Shown here in pieces: positions 31,551-40,450 of a DNA stretch of 46,665 nucleotides (position 1 is its first letter; every line of letters starts with the position of its first letter). The notes beneath the pieces were generated by a model. That model saw only the letters and a list, made by a program, of their open reading frames with translations. It was not told the origin of the DNA and searched no databases. The stretch comes from an uncultured Bacteroidales bacterium (GTDB lineage Bacteria; Bacteroidota; Bacteroidia; Bacteroidales; UBA932). The DNA lies in assembly GCA_944326305.1 (NCBI GenBank), contig CALVDL010000025.1, forward strand, positions 1 to 46,665, written 5' to 3'. The translations under genes were made by a program, and so were the position numbers.

Positions 31551-32774
31551 TCATTCCGCGTTCGCGGGGCGTATGTCAGGAAGGAAGATTGCCACTATCC
31601 CGAGCAGCGGGAGCCACGTGCTTACCTTGAATATGAACTCTATGCTTGTAAGGTCGGCGAGCCATCCGAAAAATGCGGAGCCTATGCCGCCGAGCCCGAA
31701 CATCAGGCCGAAGAAGATACCTGCGACCATACCCACCTTGTCAGGTTTGAGGTCTGTGGCATAGACCACGATGGCGGAGAATGCGGAAGATATTACAAGC
31801 CCGGTGATTACAGACATTACAACCGTCCAGAAAAGGTTCAGATACGGCATTGCCAGGGTAAAAGGCGCCGCCCCGAGGATGGAGACCAGGATTACATATT
31901 TGCGGCCGAACCTGTCTCCGAGGAAGCCGCCTGCAAGGGTTCCGGCCGCGAAGGCTGCGAGGTATGCGAAAAGGCAGACCTGGGACTGCTGCACCGTGAC
32001 GCCGAACTTTTCGATAAGGTAGAACGTGAAGTAGCTCGTCATGCAGGCGTTGAAGAAATATTTGGAGAAAATCATCAGCACGAGAATCCCCATTGCAATG
32101 CTTACAGTCCTGCCCGGCAGGCTGCATGCCCTCCGGAATACTTCTTTGCGTGCCGTCCTTATTTCATCAAGAAGCAGGCTGTACCAGTGTCCTACCCTGG
32201 TCAGGAGCCCTGCCGCCAGCATTGCTGCCATGGCGAACCACCCTATGGCGTGCTGTCCGAACGGGATGACTACGGCAGCTGCAAGCAGGGGGCCTATGGC
32301 ATTTCCTCCGTTCCCTCCTACCTGGAAAATGGACTGCGCCAGGCTTTTCTTCCCTCCGGAGGCAAGCTGCGCCACCCTGGAAGCTTCAGGGTGGAAGACC
32401 GACGAGCCGCATCCGATGACCGCCACCGAAGCCAGGATCAGCATGAAGGTTGTCGAATATGCGAGGGCAAGCAGGCCCAGCAGCATGAATCCCATTCCTG
32501 CAGCCATGAAATACGGCTGGGGATGCCGGTCTGCGTATCTCCCTATGAACGGCTGGAAAACAGATGAAGTCATCTGGAATACCAGCGTGATGACGCCTAT
32601 CTGTGCGAAGGTGAACCCGTAGTTCTCCTTAAGAAGCGGGTATATCGCCGGAATGACCGACTGGATCATGTCGTTCAGCAGGTGGCAAAGCCCCATCGTG
32701 AACAGTATTGCATATGCCGTACCCCCTGTGATATGGGGATTGCCCTTTATCTTGTCAAGTATGCCGTGTATCAT
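31551..32774 (-). CDS. MFS transporter, fosmidomycin-resistance (Fsr)-like
   Basis: It is a 12-helix drug:proton antiporter of 407 aa. LFTMGLCHLLNDMIQSVIPA near residue 25 is the Fsr-type first helix. GYGCGSSVFHPEAS-like sequence (CGSSVFHPEASRVAQLASG) near residue 125 matches the loop typical of Fsr and related exporters. FLGDRFGRKYVI near residue 285 is the MFS signature between helices 8 and 9. It may expel toxic compounds; fosmidomycin itself is only a family label. The gene leads the MFS-CDF-TSUP run. A TATTTTTG box (32794-32801) upstream is a possible -7 element with no good -33. Confidence 0.88.
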   Translation of the reverse strand: MIHGILDKIKGNPHITGGTAYAILFTMGLCHLLNDMIQSVIPAIYPLLKENYGFTFAQIGVITLVFQMTSSVFQPFIGRYADRHPQPYFMAAGMGFMLLGLLALAYSTTFMLILASVAVIGCGSSVFHPEASRVAQLASGGKKSLAQSIFQVGGNGGNAIGPLLAAAVVIPFGQHAIGWFAMAAMLAAGLLTRVGHWYSLLLDEIRTARKEVFRRACSLPGRTVSIAMGILVLMIFSKYFFNACMTSYFTFYLIEKFGVTVQQSQVCLFAYLAAFAAGTLAGGFLGDRFGRKYVILVSILGAAPFTLAMPYLNLFWTVVMSVITGLVISSAFSAIVVYATDLKPDKVGMVAGIFFGLMFGLGGIGSAFFGWLADLTSIEFIFKVSTWLPLLGIVAIFLPDIRPANAE

Positions 32775-32847
32775 GCACCGAATTTTCCGGCAGCAAAAAT
32801 AACAATATTCGGGTACAATTAAAATTTCATGTATCCGGCCAGTTGAT

Positions 32848-32855
32848 TAAATTTG
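32848..32855 (+). promoter_or_regulatory. -7 box upstream of the metallophosphoesterase gene
   Basis: TAAATTTG fits TAnnTTTG and lies 53 nt before the ATG at 32909. No clear TTG is seen at 19-20 nt, so this rests on the -7 box only. It also lies downstream of the TTG at 32843, arguing against that codon as the gene's start. Confidence 0.4.
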
Positions 32856-32908
32856 CGGATTGCCGGAAGGGCGGGGCAGCCTGCCGTACCGGTATTAAAT
32901 CTCAGTCA

Positions 32909-33910
32909 ATGATGGAATTGTTGTTTGTCGCGGTAGCCCTTGTCTTTGTCAGTACGGCTATCATTATAGTACTGCTCGCAGTGGCGGGTGCCGCTGCCGC
33001 TTTCGGAGCAAGTTTCCAGTCCGTTTTCATGAACGGGCTCTGGGTGCTCGTCATTCCTCCGCTTCTTATCCTGTACGGGTATCTGTTTGGAAGGAACAGC
33101 CTGAGAGTCAGCCATCTGGAAATATCTTCACAGTCTGTGCCGGCGTCCTTCGACGGTTACAGGATTGTCCATATATCCGATATGCATCTGAGGTCGTTCC
33201 GGGACAGGCCGCGTGTACTTTCCAGGATAATGGACATGGTGGCAGCGGAAAATCCGGACCTGATAGTGTTCAGCGGGGACCTTGTGACTACGCTCCCTGA
33301 CGAGATCACGCCGTTCATGGATGAACTCAGGCGCCTCAGGTCGGCAGACGGGGTAGTCTCGGTGATGGGGAACCATGATTACTGCCCATACAACAAATGG
33401 GAATCCGACAGGGATCGCATAGCCGCCGTAGATTCTGTCCGCTCGAAGGAAAGGGCTCTCGGATGGCATCTTCTTGACAATGCCCATATCGACCTCGTCC
33501 GTGCCGGAGCGCCGGGCGGGGCCCCGGATACAATATCCGTCATCGGAGTGGAGAGCATTTCAGCGATGAAGCAGTTCGAGTCACATGGAGACCTGGCCAA
33601 GGCAATGTCAGGGGCGGAAGGGGAGTTCAAGATCCTTGTTTCACATGATCCTACGCACTGGCGGTCGGAAGTTCTCGGACAGACTGATATAGACCTGATG
33701 CTCTCCGGCCATACCCACAATGCCCAGCTGCGTCTTTTCGGCATTGAACCGGGCCGGCTGGTATTCAAGGAGAACAGCGGCCTCTATACGGAAGAGGGCG
33801 CTTCCGGTACGCAGCGTCTCTATGTCAATGACGGGCTCGGCACCACGCTTTTCCCTGCCCGTATCGGAGTGAAGGCGGAGATTACCGTATTCACTCTGGT
33901 GCATGAATGA
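32909..33910 (+). CDS. Membrane-anchored metallophosphoesterase
   Basis: The 333-aa protein starts with two membrane segments (LLFVAVALVFVSTAIIIVLLA; LWVLVIPPLLILYGYLF). The calcineurin-like phosphoesterase core follows: RIVHISDMHLRS near residue 84, LIVFSGDLVT near 117, MGNHDYCP near 152, LVSHDP near 247 and LSGHTHNAQ near 268. These are the five metal-ligand motifs, all intact. Relatives include YaeI/LpxG-like hydrolases that act on UDP-diacylglucosamine or other phosphodiesters at the membrane; the substrate here is unknown. ATG 32909 is chosen over TTG 32843. The gene ends before a bidirectional terminator. Confidence 0.88.
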   Translation: MMELLFVAVALVFVSTAIIIVLLAVAGAAAAFGASFQSVFMNGLWVLVIPPLLILYGYLFGRNSLRVSHLEISSQSVPASFDGYRIVHISDMHLRSFRDRPRVLSRIMDMVAAENPDLIVFSGDLVTTLPDEITPFMDELRRLRSADGVVSVMGNHDYCPYNKWESDRDRIAAVDSVRSKERALGWHLLDNAHIDLVRAGAPGGAPDTISVIGVESISAMKQFESHGDLAKAMSGAEGEFKILVSHDPTHWRSEVLGQTDIDLMLSGHTHNAQLRLFGIEPGRLVFKENSGLYTEEGASGTQRLYVNDGLGTTLFPARIGVKAEITVFTLVHE

Positions 33911-33957
33911 CATGCAGGCTTTGTCCGCCGCAGAAAGACGATTTTTACATACTTTAA

Positions 33958-33995
33958 AGAGGCTGCATCAAAACATTCATTTTGATACAGCCCCT
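33958..33995. terminator. Bidirectional terminator hairpin
   Basis: GGCTGCATCAAAA and TTTTGATACAGCC pair around a short loop with one mismatch. It lies between the metallophosphoesterase (plus) and the small Cys-rich ORF (minus), and AAAGA/TCTTT flanks give weak U-tracts on the minus-strand side. Confidence 0.75.
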
Positions 33996-34016
33996 TGTCG
34001 TTCAGGTTTCTGTTAT

Positions 34017-34139
34017 CTATCTTGCGCGGTTGCAGCATGGACGTTCAGGTCCGTTGCATGGATGCGGCCCGTCGCAGTACGGACCTCCGCACGCCGATAT
34101 GGCTGCCGCCGTAATGATGATTCTGTGTAATGTCTTCAT
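34017..34139 (-). CDS. Candidate 40-aa Cys-rich lipopeptide
   Basis: The frame starts at ATG 34139 (MKTLHRIIITAAAISAC) and ends with TAG. The first 16 residues look like a short lipoprotein signal with lipobox ISAC. The mature part would be 24 residues, with five Cys and repeated Cys-x-Gly-Pro units (CDGPHPC, CNGPERPCC). It is flanked by two hairpin terminators, which would make it a stand-alone unit. The longer frame to 34223 runs through the upstream terminator and is rejected. I do not recognise the family; no promoter is clear. It may be a real small protein or chance. Confidence 0.4.
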   Translation of the reverse strand: MKTLHRIIITAAAISACGGPYCDGPHPCNGPERPCCNRAR

Positions 34140-34190
34140 ATCAAATAATTTAAAACCGATATATAAGACACCCGTACGGTAAAAAGGTTT

Positions 34191-34227
34191 ATAAAAAAGG
34201 GTGAAAAAAATCACTTTTTTCACCCTT
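34191..34227 (-). terminator. Intrinsic terminator of the transglutaminase-like gene
   Basis: On the minus strand AAGGGTGAAAAAA and TTTTTTCACCCTT form a 13-bp stem with a short loop, followed by a run of T. It begins 20 bp after the gene's stop at 34248. Confidence 0.85.
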
Positions 34228-34247
34228 CAAATGTCTTTCTTTGGACA

Positions 34248-36863
34248 TCATTTCTGGAAATCCCTCAGGAGCCTTTCCCCTATACCTATAATATATCCGC
34301 TGGAGAGGAAAGTGATATTCCCGAATCCGTCCACGATGGCGACAACAGGCAGCGCATCCTTGGATGAGCCAGCACCGGTTACAAGGGCGTCCTTTACGGC
34401 CCCGCCGGTGTCTGTCCCGAAAACGATGTTGTCAGGCAGATTCGGGAAGTCAGCCGGCCTGTACCTCTTGGCATTGTCCTCGCTTGCAAAAAGCATGAGC
34501 ATCTTGGCCCCGGTCTTTTCGATGTCCTTCTTGAACATGGATATGTCGTTGAGAATGTGGTTTGTAGGTTCCTCACCCGCACCGAGTATGGCCACTACGC
34601 ACCTGTCAGTGCCGATGAAGTCCTTAAGGCTTGTCTTCATGCCTTCCGCATCGGTGTATGCGGCATCGAGGGATGCTGTCCCCATTATTTCAGAAGAATT
34701 GACTTTCTCCGGCAGGACAAGCTCTACCTTCGCTGTCCCGTCCTTAGGGACTGTGAATACCCTTATTTCAGAGAGTACCTCCCCTCCGTCCAGGCGGGTG
34801 CCGCTGACCAGTGCGTAGTCCCCGGCTTCAAGCCTCGCCCCGGAGGTGAAAAGCTCGTGCACGGCCTTGTCATCGTCGAAATTCATCAGCACAGCTTTCC
34901 CGTCCTCGATCCTTGAGATGCTGAAATGCGTATAGTAGCGCGGCTCCTTTACGTCCTTTGTCGGCCTGTAGGCCAGTACCGCTTTGCCATAGTCGTTCGG
35001 CTGCGGCTCCGGAGCTTCGAAATCCACATCGAATTCTTTCCCCTGGTGGCTGTAGCGGACTTTCCCGCTTATCTCGTCCACCCATGCGGGTATCCCTATG
35101 CTCCTGCATGCCGCCACGAAGAACAGGTCTCTTGAGTAACTGTCGGAAACCTTTGATTTCCATGTGGCTACAGGTCTTGTCGGCACTAATCTCATGCTAT
35201 AGTCGTCCACCATCGACAGGTTTTCCCGGCACCAGTCCACGAGTGTCTGCGGATCCTGTATGAACAGGTAGGCCAGCTCGGCCGGAATATTCTCCTGCAG
35301 ATATGAACGGTAGGCGCTGAGGAGTTCCATCCTCACTCTCGGCCCGAGTATTTCAGGGGAGGTTCCGGTGCTGTTGTACAGGTGGTCGTCGAGCACATCC
35401 TTCGGGGTGTCGCTCAGGTCTTTAGGCAGTATGCACCCCAGCAGGTCGAGTGCCTTGTCCGCCATGTCCTTGCCCTTGGCCTCGGTCAGGAAGGCCTCGA
35501 TTACGGCATGGTTGCCTTTGGAGTCCACGAGGAACTTCGCTGTCCTTTCCGGGTCCAGGCCGTTTTTCACTGCGAACTCCTTCCCGTCCTCAAGGGTGCA
35601 GAAAGTTGAGACATAGGCATTGCGTATGGAATCTTCCTGGGCCATGCGCCTTGTATTCTCGGCCCTCTGCTCCTCTGTCACCGGAGGGAGCTTTTCGTTT
35701 TCCTTTGGAGGGACAACGAAAATTTCAGAGCGGAAATTGTCCCCTGCCTTGTGCTCCAGCACTATGTCAACGGAACTGTCCTTCCCGAAGGATACCAGGC
35801 GGAACCCGTATCCCTTCCCGTCCGTGGCCCAGATGAGGGCGTCGCCGCATCCTGCAGTGAACGAGGCCCTGCCTTCATTGTCGGCTGTCTTTCTGGCTGC
35901 CGTGTAGAATTCGGCGTAGTTGTATATCTTGAATTCGACCGCGGCCTGCGGGACAGGCTTTCCGTCCGTATCCACCACCCTTATGTCGACTGACGCGGTC
36001 GGCGCATAGTTCCCTGTGACATTGATTTCGGTAGTGAGTTCGGTGCGGCTCATCACCTGCTCCGGACCGTTGTAGCGGCCGAATACATTGGTGTGCATGA
36101 GCATCCCGCGGCTTGCAGAGCTGTTGAACCATCCAAGGTTCAGGACAGGTTCAGGCTCGCACGCACCCAGGAAGTACCATTGCCCGTCGGCCCAGGCCTC
36201 TACCCAGGCATGGTTGTCATCAGTGTGTGCCCACCTCGGGGTATAGACCTGCCTGGCCGGAATCCCGACAGAGCGCAGGGCGCTTACGAGGAAAGTGGAT
36301 TCCTCCCCGCATCTTCCCGCACCGCTGCTGACCAGTGACAGGGGCCCTCTCGTGCGCGAGTCGGTAGGGGTGTACACCACTTTCTCGTGGCACCAGTGGT
36401 TGACTTCGAGAATCGCCTCCTTCATCGGAAGGTCCTTGACCCTCGGGGCCAGTTCCTTGAAGAAAACGGCACGTGACTCGTCCAGGTCCTCGTTGTTCAC
36501 CCTTATCGGGACAACGAAATGCCTGTAGAGCATCTCCGGTATCTCCCGGCCCCATGAGAATGTCTCCCTCGTCTGTTCGCTCAGCCTCACGTTCTGCAGG
36601 AAATACTCCCCGCTGTAGTTTAGCATGTCCCCGTAAGGCATGTATGCATAGAGGAACTTCAGTATCTCTTTCTCCCTCGGGGAGACCTCCGGGTCATCGA
36701 CAATGGCAGTAGCTTCATAGCCGTTCAGCAGTTCTACCCTGTGCCCGTAGTCCTCCATGACCGTCTTTCTGTAGGACCTCTCCGAGATGAATCTGTCACC
36801 GGCACTGCATGATGCCAGAAGCAGAATTGCAGCGCCCAAGGCTGCAGACAGGAAATGTTTCAT
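34248..36863 (-). CDS. Large lipoprotein with transglutaminase-like domain, degenerate second copy and thioredoxin-like tail
   Basis: The 871-aa chain has a lipoprotein signal (ILLLASC). A transglutaminase/protease core follows: GAGRCGEESTFLVSALRSVGI with catalytic Cys185, HAWVEAW with the His, and the Asp nearby. A beta-rich segment at 280-380 (ASVDIRVVDTDGKPVPQAAVEF) resembles an Ig/carboxypeptidase-regulatory-like domain. At 575-590, SYSRDLFFVAACRSIG repeats the active-site helix but has Ser575 in place of Cys, suggesting a dead copy. The last 130 residues (MLMLFASEDNAKRY, PVVAIVDGFGNITFLSSGY) look thioredoxin-like with no CxxC. Such proteins probably cleave or cross-link surface proteins or peptides; function unknown. 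Confidence 0.8.
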   Translation of the reverse strand: MKHFLSAALGAAILLLASCSAGDRFISERSYRKTVMEDYGHRVELLNGYEATAIVDDPEVSPREKEILKFLYAYMPYGDMLNYSGEYFLQNVRLSEQTRETFSWGREIPEMLYRHFVVPIRVNNEDLDESRAVFFKELAPRVKDLPMKEAILEVNHWCHEKVVYTPTDSRTRGPLSLVSSGAGRCGEESTFLVSALRSVGIPARQVYTPRWAHTDDNHAWVEAWADGQWYFLGACEPEPVLNLGWFNSSASRGMLMHTNVFGRYNGPEQVMSRTELTTEINVTGNYAPTASVDIRVVDTDGKPVPQAAVEFKIYNYAEFYTAARKTADNEGRASFTAGCGDALIWATDGKGYGFRLVSFGKDSSVDIVLEHKAGDNFRSEIFVVPPKENEKLPPVTEEQRAENTRRMAQEDSIRNAYVSTFCTLEDGKEFAVKNGLDPERTAKFLVDSKGNHAVIEAFLTEAKGKDMADKALDLLGCILPKDLSDTPKDVLDDHLYNSTGTSPEILGPRVRMELLSAYRSYLQENIPAELAYLFIQDPQTLVDWCRENLSMVDDYSMRLVPTRPVATWKSKVSDSYSRDLFFVAACRSIGIPAWVDEISGKVRYSHQGKEFDVDFEAPEPQPNDYGKAVLAYRPTKDVKEPRYYTHFSISRIEDGKAVLMNFDDDKAVHELFTSGARLEAGDYALVSGTRLDGGEVLSEIRVFTVPKDGTAKVELVLPEKVNSSEIMGTASLDAAYTDAEGMKTSLKDFIGTDRCVVAILGAGEEPTNHILNDISMFKKDIEKTGAKMLMLFASEDNAKRYRPADFPNLPDNIVFGTDTGGAVKDALVTGAGSSKDALPVVAIVDGFGNITFLSSGYIIGIGERLLRDFQK

Positions 36864-36921
36864 ATATTGAAATGGTTAATGGGTGTACAATAATGGTTTC
36901 GGGTGAATAGTCCGTCTGGGT

Positions 36922-36952
36922 CAAAATTATCAATTAATTCGGAAAAATACAA
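36922..36952 (-). promoter_or_regulatory. Promoter of the transglutaminase-like lipoprotein gene
   Basis: Minus-strand TTG (36950-36952), 20 nt, then TAATTTTG (36922-36929) fit the consensus, giving a leader of about 50 nt to the ATG at 36863. Confidence 0.5.
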
Positions 36953-36963
36953 TTCCAGCTGCA

Positions 36964-36997
36964 GATTTCTCCACTCCCTACGGTCGGTCGAAATGAC
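36964..36997. repeat. GTCATTTCGA-type dispersed repeat
   Basis: On the minus strand it reads GTCATTTCGACC, a short spacer with GGGAG, then GGAGAAATC. It shares GTCATTTCGA, GGAG and GAGAAATC with the tandem units at 44015-44118. I recall this kind of repeat being common between genes in Bacteroidetes. The rest of the 36864-37294 gap holds two promoters, a GGGAAAG/CTTTCCC hairpin at 37028-37045, and the susC leader. Confidence 0.5.
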
Positions 36998-37083
36998 AGA
37001 AGAAGTCCGGTCGGAAACGACATGATTGGGAAAGGGTACTTTCCCGGATAATCATTATTTTTATTAAATTTTTTTCCGTTATT

Positions 37084-37113
37084 TTGGGTTTATGTAAAAA
37101 AAAGATATATTTG
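37084..37113 (+). promoter_or_regulatory. Promoter of the susC-susD operon
   Basis: TTG at 37084-37086 and TATATTTG at 37106-37113 are spaced by 19 nt, a near-ideal Bacteroidetes promoter. It predicts a start near 37120 and a long leader of about 175 nt. Confidence 0.75.
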
Positions 37114-37191
37114 CACAATAAGATTTAACAAAATATAACCGGACAAAACTTTCTTGACAAATTTTTCTCTCCCCTAAACGACCTCCCTTCA

Positions 37192-37229
37192 GAAATTGTT
37201 TGATTTTTTGAGAAATTTCAAACAGTTTC
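37192..37229 (+). promoter_or_regulatory. Hairpin in the susC leader
   Basis: GAAATTGTTTGA (37192-37203) pairs with TCAAACAGTTTC (37218-37229), 12 bp with one G:U pair and a 14-nt loop. It lies midway in the long leader. It could be an attenuator, a protein site or an sRNA target; nothing in the sequence decides. Confidence 0.45.
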
Positions 37230-37294
37230 CGAGTAGCAAACAGTACGACTGTACGAGAACCTATCTTTAATAAACTAACTAAAATCACTGTTTT

Positions 37295-40200
37295 ATGAAG
37301 CAATTCTATGTTCGCTTCAATGCGATCGGCCGCGTTCTTCTTATTTTTGCGGCGATGTTGTGCGGAACAGTTGCCTTTGCCCAGAATGTTACTGTAAAAG
37401 GTAAGATTCTGGATAACGAGGGACTTCCTCTTCCCGGGGCGGCTGCACTCATAACAGGCACGACACAAGGTACAATTTCAGATGAAAACGGGGATTTCAG
37501 CTTCGAGGTAGCTTCCGGCGCCACCGTTGAAATCTCATGTCTCGGTTTCATACCACAGACTATCAATGTGGGGGGGGCAGATATGGACGTCACCATCACT
37601 CTGCAGCCCGACACACAGCTTCTCGATGAGGTCGTAGTCACGGCCCTCGGCATCACCAGGCAGGAAAAAACCCTGGGTTATGCTCTTCAGGAGGTTGAAG
37701 GCGAATCCCTTCTGGAAGCCAGAGAAACCAATATCGCCAATGCCCTTACCGGTAAAATTGCCGGAGTCCAGATTATCCGTTCCAGCGGCGGTCCTGGTTC
37801 TTCCTCCAAAATCCAGCTCCGAGGCAACAACTCCCTTACAGGTCTCAACCAGCCTCTCATAGTTATAGACGGTACTCCGATGGACAACTTCATCGGTGCT
37901 TCCAACAATGACTTCTGGAACCCTACTGCCGATATGGGTAACGGTCTGCAGGACATCAACCCTGAGGACGTGGAGTCGATGTCTGTCCTCAAAGGTGCGT
38001 CAGCAGCGGCCCTCTACGGTTCGCGTGCAGGTAACGGCGTCATCCTCATTACCACCAAGAAAGGTAAAAAGAATGAGGGTATCGGCATTACGGTCTCACA
38101 GACAGTGAGCGCCACGACCACTTTCATGCGCCCTGACTACCAGACATCTTACGGCCAGGGAACATTGGGAAGGTATAACGGTACTTCCGGTTCTAGCTGG
38201 GGAGCCCTGATAGAGGGTCAGGAATATACAAAATGGGACGGTTCGACCGGTACTATGAAGTATTATGACAATCTCGAGAACTTCCTTCGGACAGGTATAA
38301 ATTCCACTACCAATGTCACTCTGTCCCAGCAGTATGGCAAGACAGGGATCTATGCATCGGCAACCCATACGATAGATAACGGAGTGCAGCCTGAGGCCGG
38401 TCTCAAGAGGACGAACCTGATGTTGCGCGCCACCTCTACTTTCGGAAAGAACGAGCGCTGGAGCTTTGACGGTAAGGTACAGTATATCAAGGCTTCCGCC
38501 CATAACCGTCCTATCTCGGGAAACAACGGGTCCAACTATTCCATGATCATGTACACGATGCCTACGACATTGGACGTAACCGAGTTCAGAGGTGCGACCG
38601 ATGAAAACGGCGACATGTTCTGGTATAATACGGACGGCAATAACCCTTATTGGCTTACCCTGTATAATCAGAACGACGATACCCGTGACCGTTTCCTGAT
38701 GAACGCCAGCCTCAAATACCAGTTCACGGACTGGCTCAGCGCGGAACTCCGTGCCGGCAGCGATATGTATTTCACGGAAACCACGACCCATGTATATGGC
38801 GGAAATCCTAATATAGCTGAAGGAACAGGTTCATATTCAGTGGGTGAAAGCCGTTTCTTTGAAAACAACTTCTCGTTCCTCGTTTCAGCCCAGAAGGACA
38901 ATATATTCGGAGAATGGGGCGGTGGCGTGACTCTGGGAGGAAACCTTATGGAAAGGGAAAACCGCGGACTGAGTTCAAGCGTGAGCCCTCTGAATATCAG
39001 GGATGTCTTTTCTTTGGGTAACGGAAAGCAGCAGGCCGGTGTCACGGAATCATACTCCCACCGCAAGATGAACTCCCTTTACGGTACCCTCCAGATTAAC
39101 TACGGAGGCTTCATTTTCCTCGACGGCACGTTCAGAAACGACTGGACATCGACACTTGCTCCGGAGAACCGCTCGTTCCTTTATCCGTCCGTATCCCTTT
39201 CATGGGTAATAAGTGACATGGTTGACAAGTACTGGTCAATGCCTGACTGGTTCACATACGCCAAGGTGCGTGCTTCATACGCCCAGGTAGGTAATGACAT
39301 GGACCCTTACCAGATATATAATGTATATACGGCGGGAAGCTCCCAGGTCAGCACACCTACCATCACTTCAGGATCGACGCTTTATGATTCTACGGTGAAG
39401 AACGAGCTGATTTCTTCATGGGAGACGGGACTCGAGCTGCGCTTCCTGGACAACAGGCTCGGCCTTGATGTCGCATGGTACAAGTCCAATGCAACGAACC
39501 AGCTCATCAACCTGCCTGTCAACGCTCTTTCCGGCTATCAGAACAGGAAGATCAATGCAGGAAACATCCAGAATTCCGGTGTGGAGGTTATGCTAAATGC
39601 CACTCCTGTCATGAAAAAGGATTTCACCTGGGACATGATGCTGAATTTCTCCCACAATGACAATAGGATCCTTGAACTTGCAGACGGCGTGGAGCGCTAT
39701 TCCCTCGGAGGATATGACAACCTTCAGGTGTATGCCCAGGTCGGAGGGGATTACGGAGAAATCTGGGGAACAAAATTCCTCAGGGTGGAGGATGAATCCA
39801 GTCCGTATTACGGCCAGCTGATCCTTGACGAGGCAGGACTTCCTCAGGGGACCAGCGAAGCGGAGAAGATAGGTACCCAGCAGGCTACGGCGAACATGGG
39901 CTGGACAAATACATTCTCATGGAAAGGCCTTTCCCTTTCTTTCCAGATCGATGCCAGAATCGGCGGACAGATTTTCTCCGGAACACAGCAGATGATGCAG
40001 AGTGCGGGTACCGCCCTTGTAACGGTAGGCGACAACGGTCTGAGGGAGGATTTCGTAGTATCCGGAGTCCAGCAGACAGACGGCGGTTATGTACCTAACG
40101 CCAAATCTGTTACATACCAGGACTATTGGCAGGCCGTTTCAGGCCGGAGCGGAAATCTCGGTATATCGGAAGCCAATCTTTATGACGCCACCAATGTACG

Positions 40201-40435
40201 TCTGCGTAACCTTTCCCTTGCCTATTCGTTCCCTAAGAAACTTCTTGAAAGATCGAAAGTGCTCCAGAGTGTCAAACTCGGATTTTCCGTCACTAATGTC
40301 TGCATGATCTACAGCGCCATGCGAGGTATAGACCCGGAGTCCGTATTTGCGACTTCAACTAACGCAACCGGTTTCGAGTACGCAAGTACTCCGACTTCAC
40401 GTTGCTTTGTGTTCAATGTTTCATTCGGATTCTAA
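37295..40435 (+). CDS. SusC/RagA-family TonB-linked outer-membrane transporter
   Basis: It imports oligosaccharides across the outer membrane, powered by TonB and capped by the SusD partner. The 1046-aa chain has a signal peptide ending in VAFAQ. A carboxypeptidase-regulatory-like domain follows at about 30-105 (VTVKGKILDNEGLPLPGAAA), then the TonB box/SusC signature LLDEVVVTALGITRQEK near 108-124. The plug domain contains NIANALTGKIAGVQI and MSVLKGASAAALYGSRAGNG, and the rest is a 22-strand barrel ending in aromatic VFNVSFGF. There is no STN domain, so it is not directly coupled to an anti-sigma factor. It lies 15 bp before susD. The glycan is suggested by the GH29 downstream. Confidence 0.95.
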   Translation: MKQFYVRFNAIGRVLLIFAAMLCGTVAFAQNVTVKGKILDNEGLPLPGAAALITGTTQGTISDENGDFSFEVASGATVEISCLGFIPQTINVGGADMDVTITLQPDTQLLDEVVVTALGITRQEKTLGYALQEVEGESLLEARETNIANALTGKIAGVQIIRSSGGPGSSSKIQLRGNNSLTGLNQPLIVIDGTPMDNFIGASNNDFWNPTADMGNGLQDINPEDVESMSVLKGASAAALYGSRAGNGVILITTKKGKKNEGIGITVSQTVSATTTFMRPDYQTSYGQGTLGRYNGTSGSSWGALIEGQEYTKWDGSTGTMKYYDNLENFLRTGINSTTNVTLSQQYGKTGIYASATHTIDNGVQPEAGLKRTNLMLRATSTFGKNERWSFDGKVQYIKASAHNRPISGNNGSNYSMIMYTMPTTLDVTEFRGATDENGDMFWYNTDGNNPYWLTLYNQNDDTRDRFLMNASLKYQFTDWLSAELRAGSDMYFTETTTHVYGGNPNIAEGTGSYSVGESRFFENNFSFLVSAQKDNIFGEWGGGVTLGGNLMERENRGLSSSVSPLNIRDVFSLGNGKQQAGVTESYSHRKMNSLYGTLQINYGGFIFLDGTFRNDWTSTLAPENRSFLYPSVSLSWVISDMVDKYWSMPDWFTYAKVRASYAQVGNDMDPYQIYNVYTAGSSQVSTPTITSGSTLYDSTVKNELISSWETGLELRFLDNRLGLDVAWYKSNATNQLINLPVNALSGYQNRKINAGNIQNSGVEVMLNATPVMKKDFTWDMMLNFSHNDNRILELADGVERYSLGGYDNLQVYAQVGGDYGEIWGTKFLRVEDESSPYYGQLILDEAGLPQGTSEAEKIGTQQATANMGWTNTFSWKGLSLSFQIDARIGGQIFSGTQQMMQSAGTALVTVGDNGLREDFVVSGVQQTDGGYVPNAKSVTYQDYWQAVSGRSGNLGISEANLYDATNVRLRNLSLAYSFPKKLLERSKVLQSVKLGFSVTNVCMIYSAMRGIDPESVFATSTNATGFEYASTPTSRCFVFNVSFGF

Positions 40436-40450
40436 AAATCGGACAATACA

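Noticed and set aside
34140..34223. Upstream extension of the small Cys-rich ORF
   Set aside because: It would begin inside the intrinsic terminator of the transglutaminase-like gene, and the lipoprotein signal starts at 34139.
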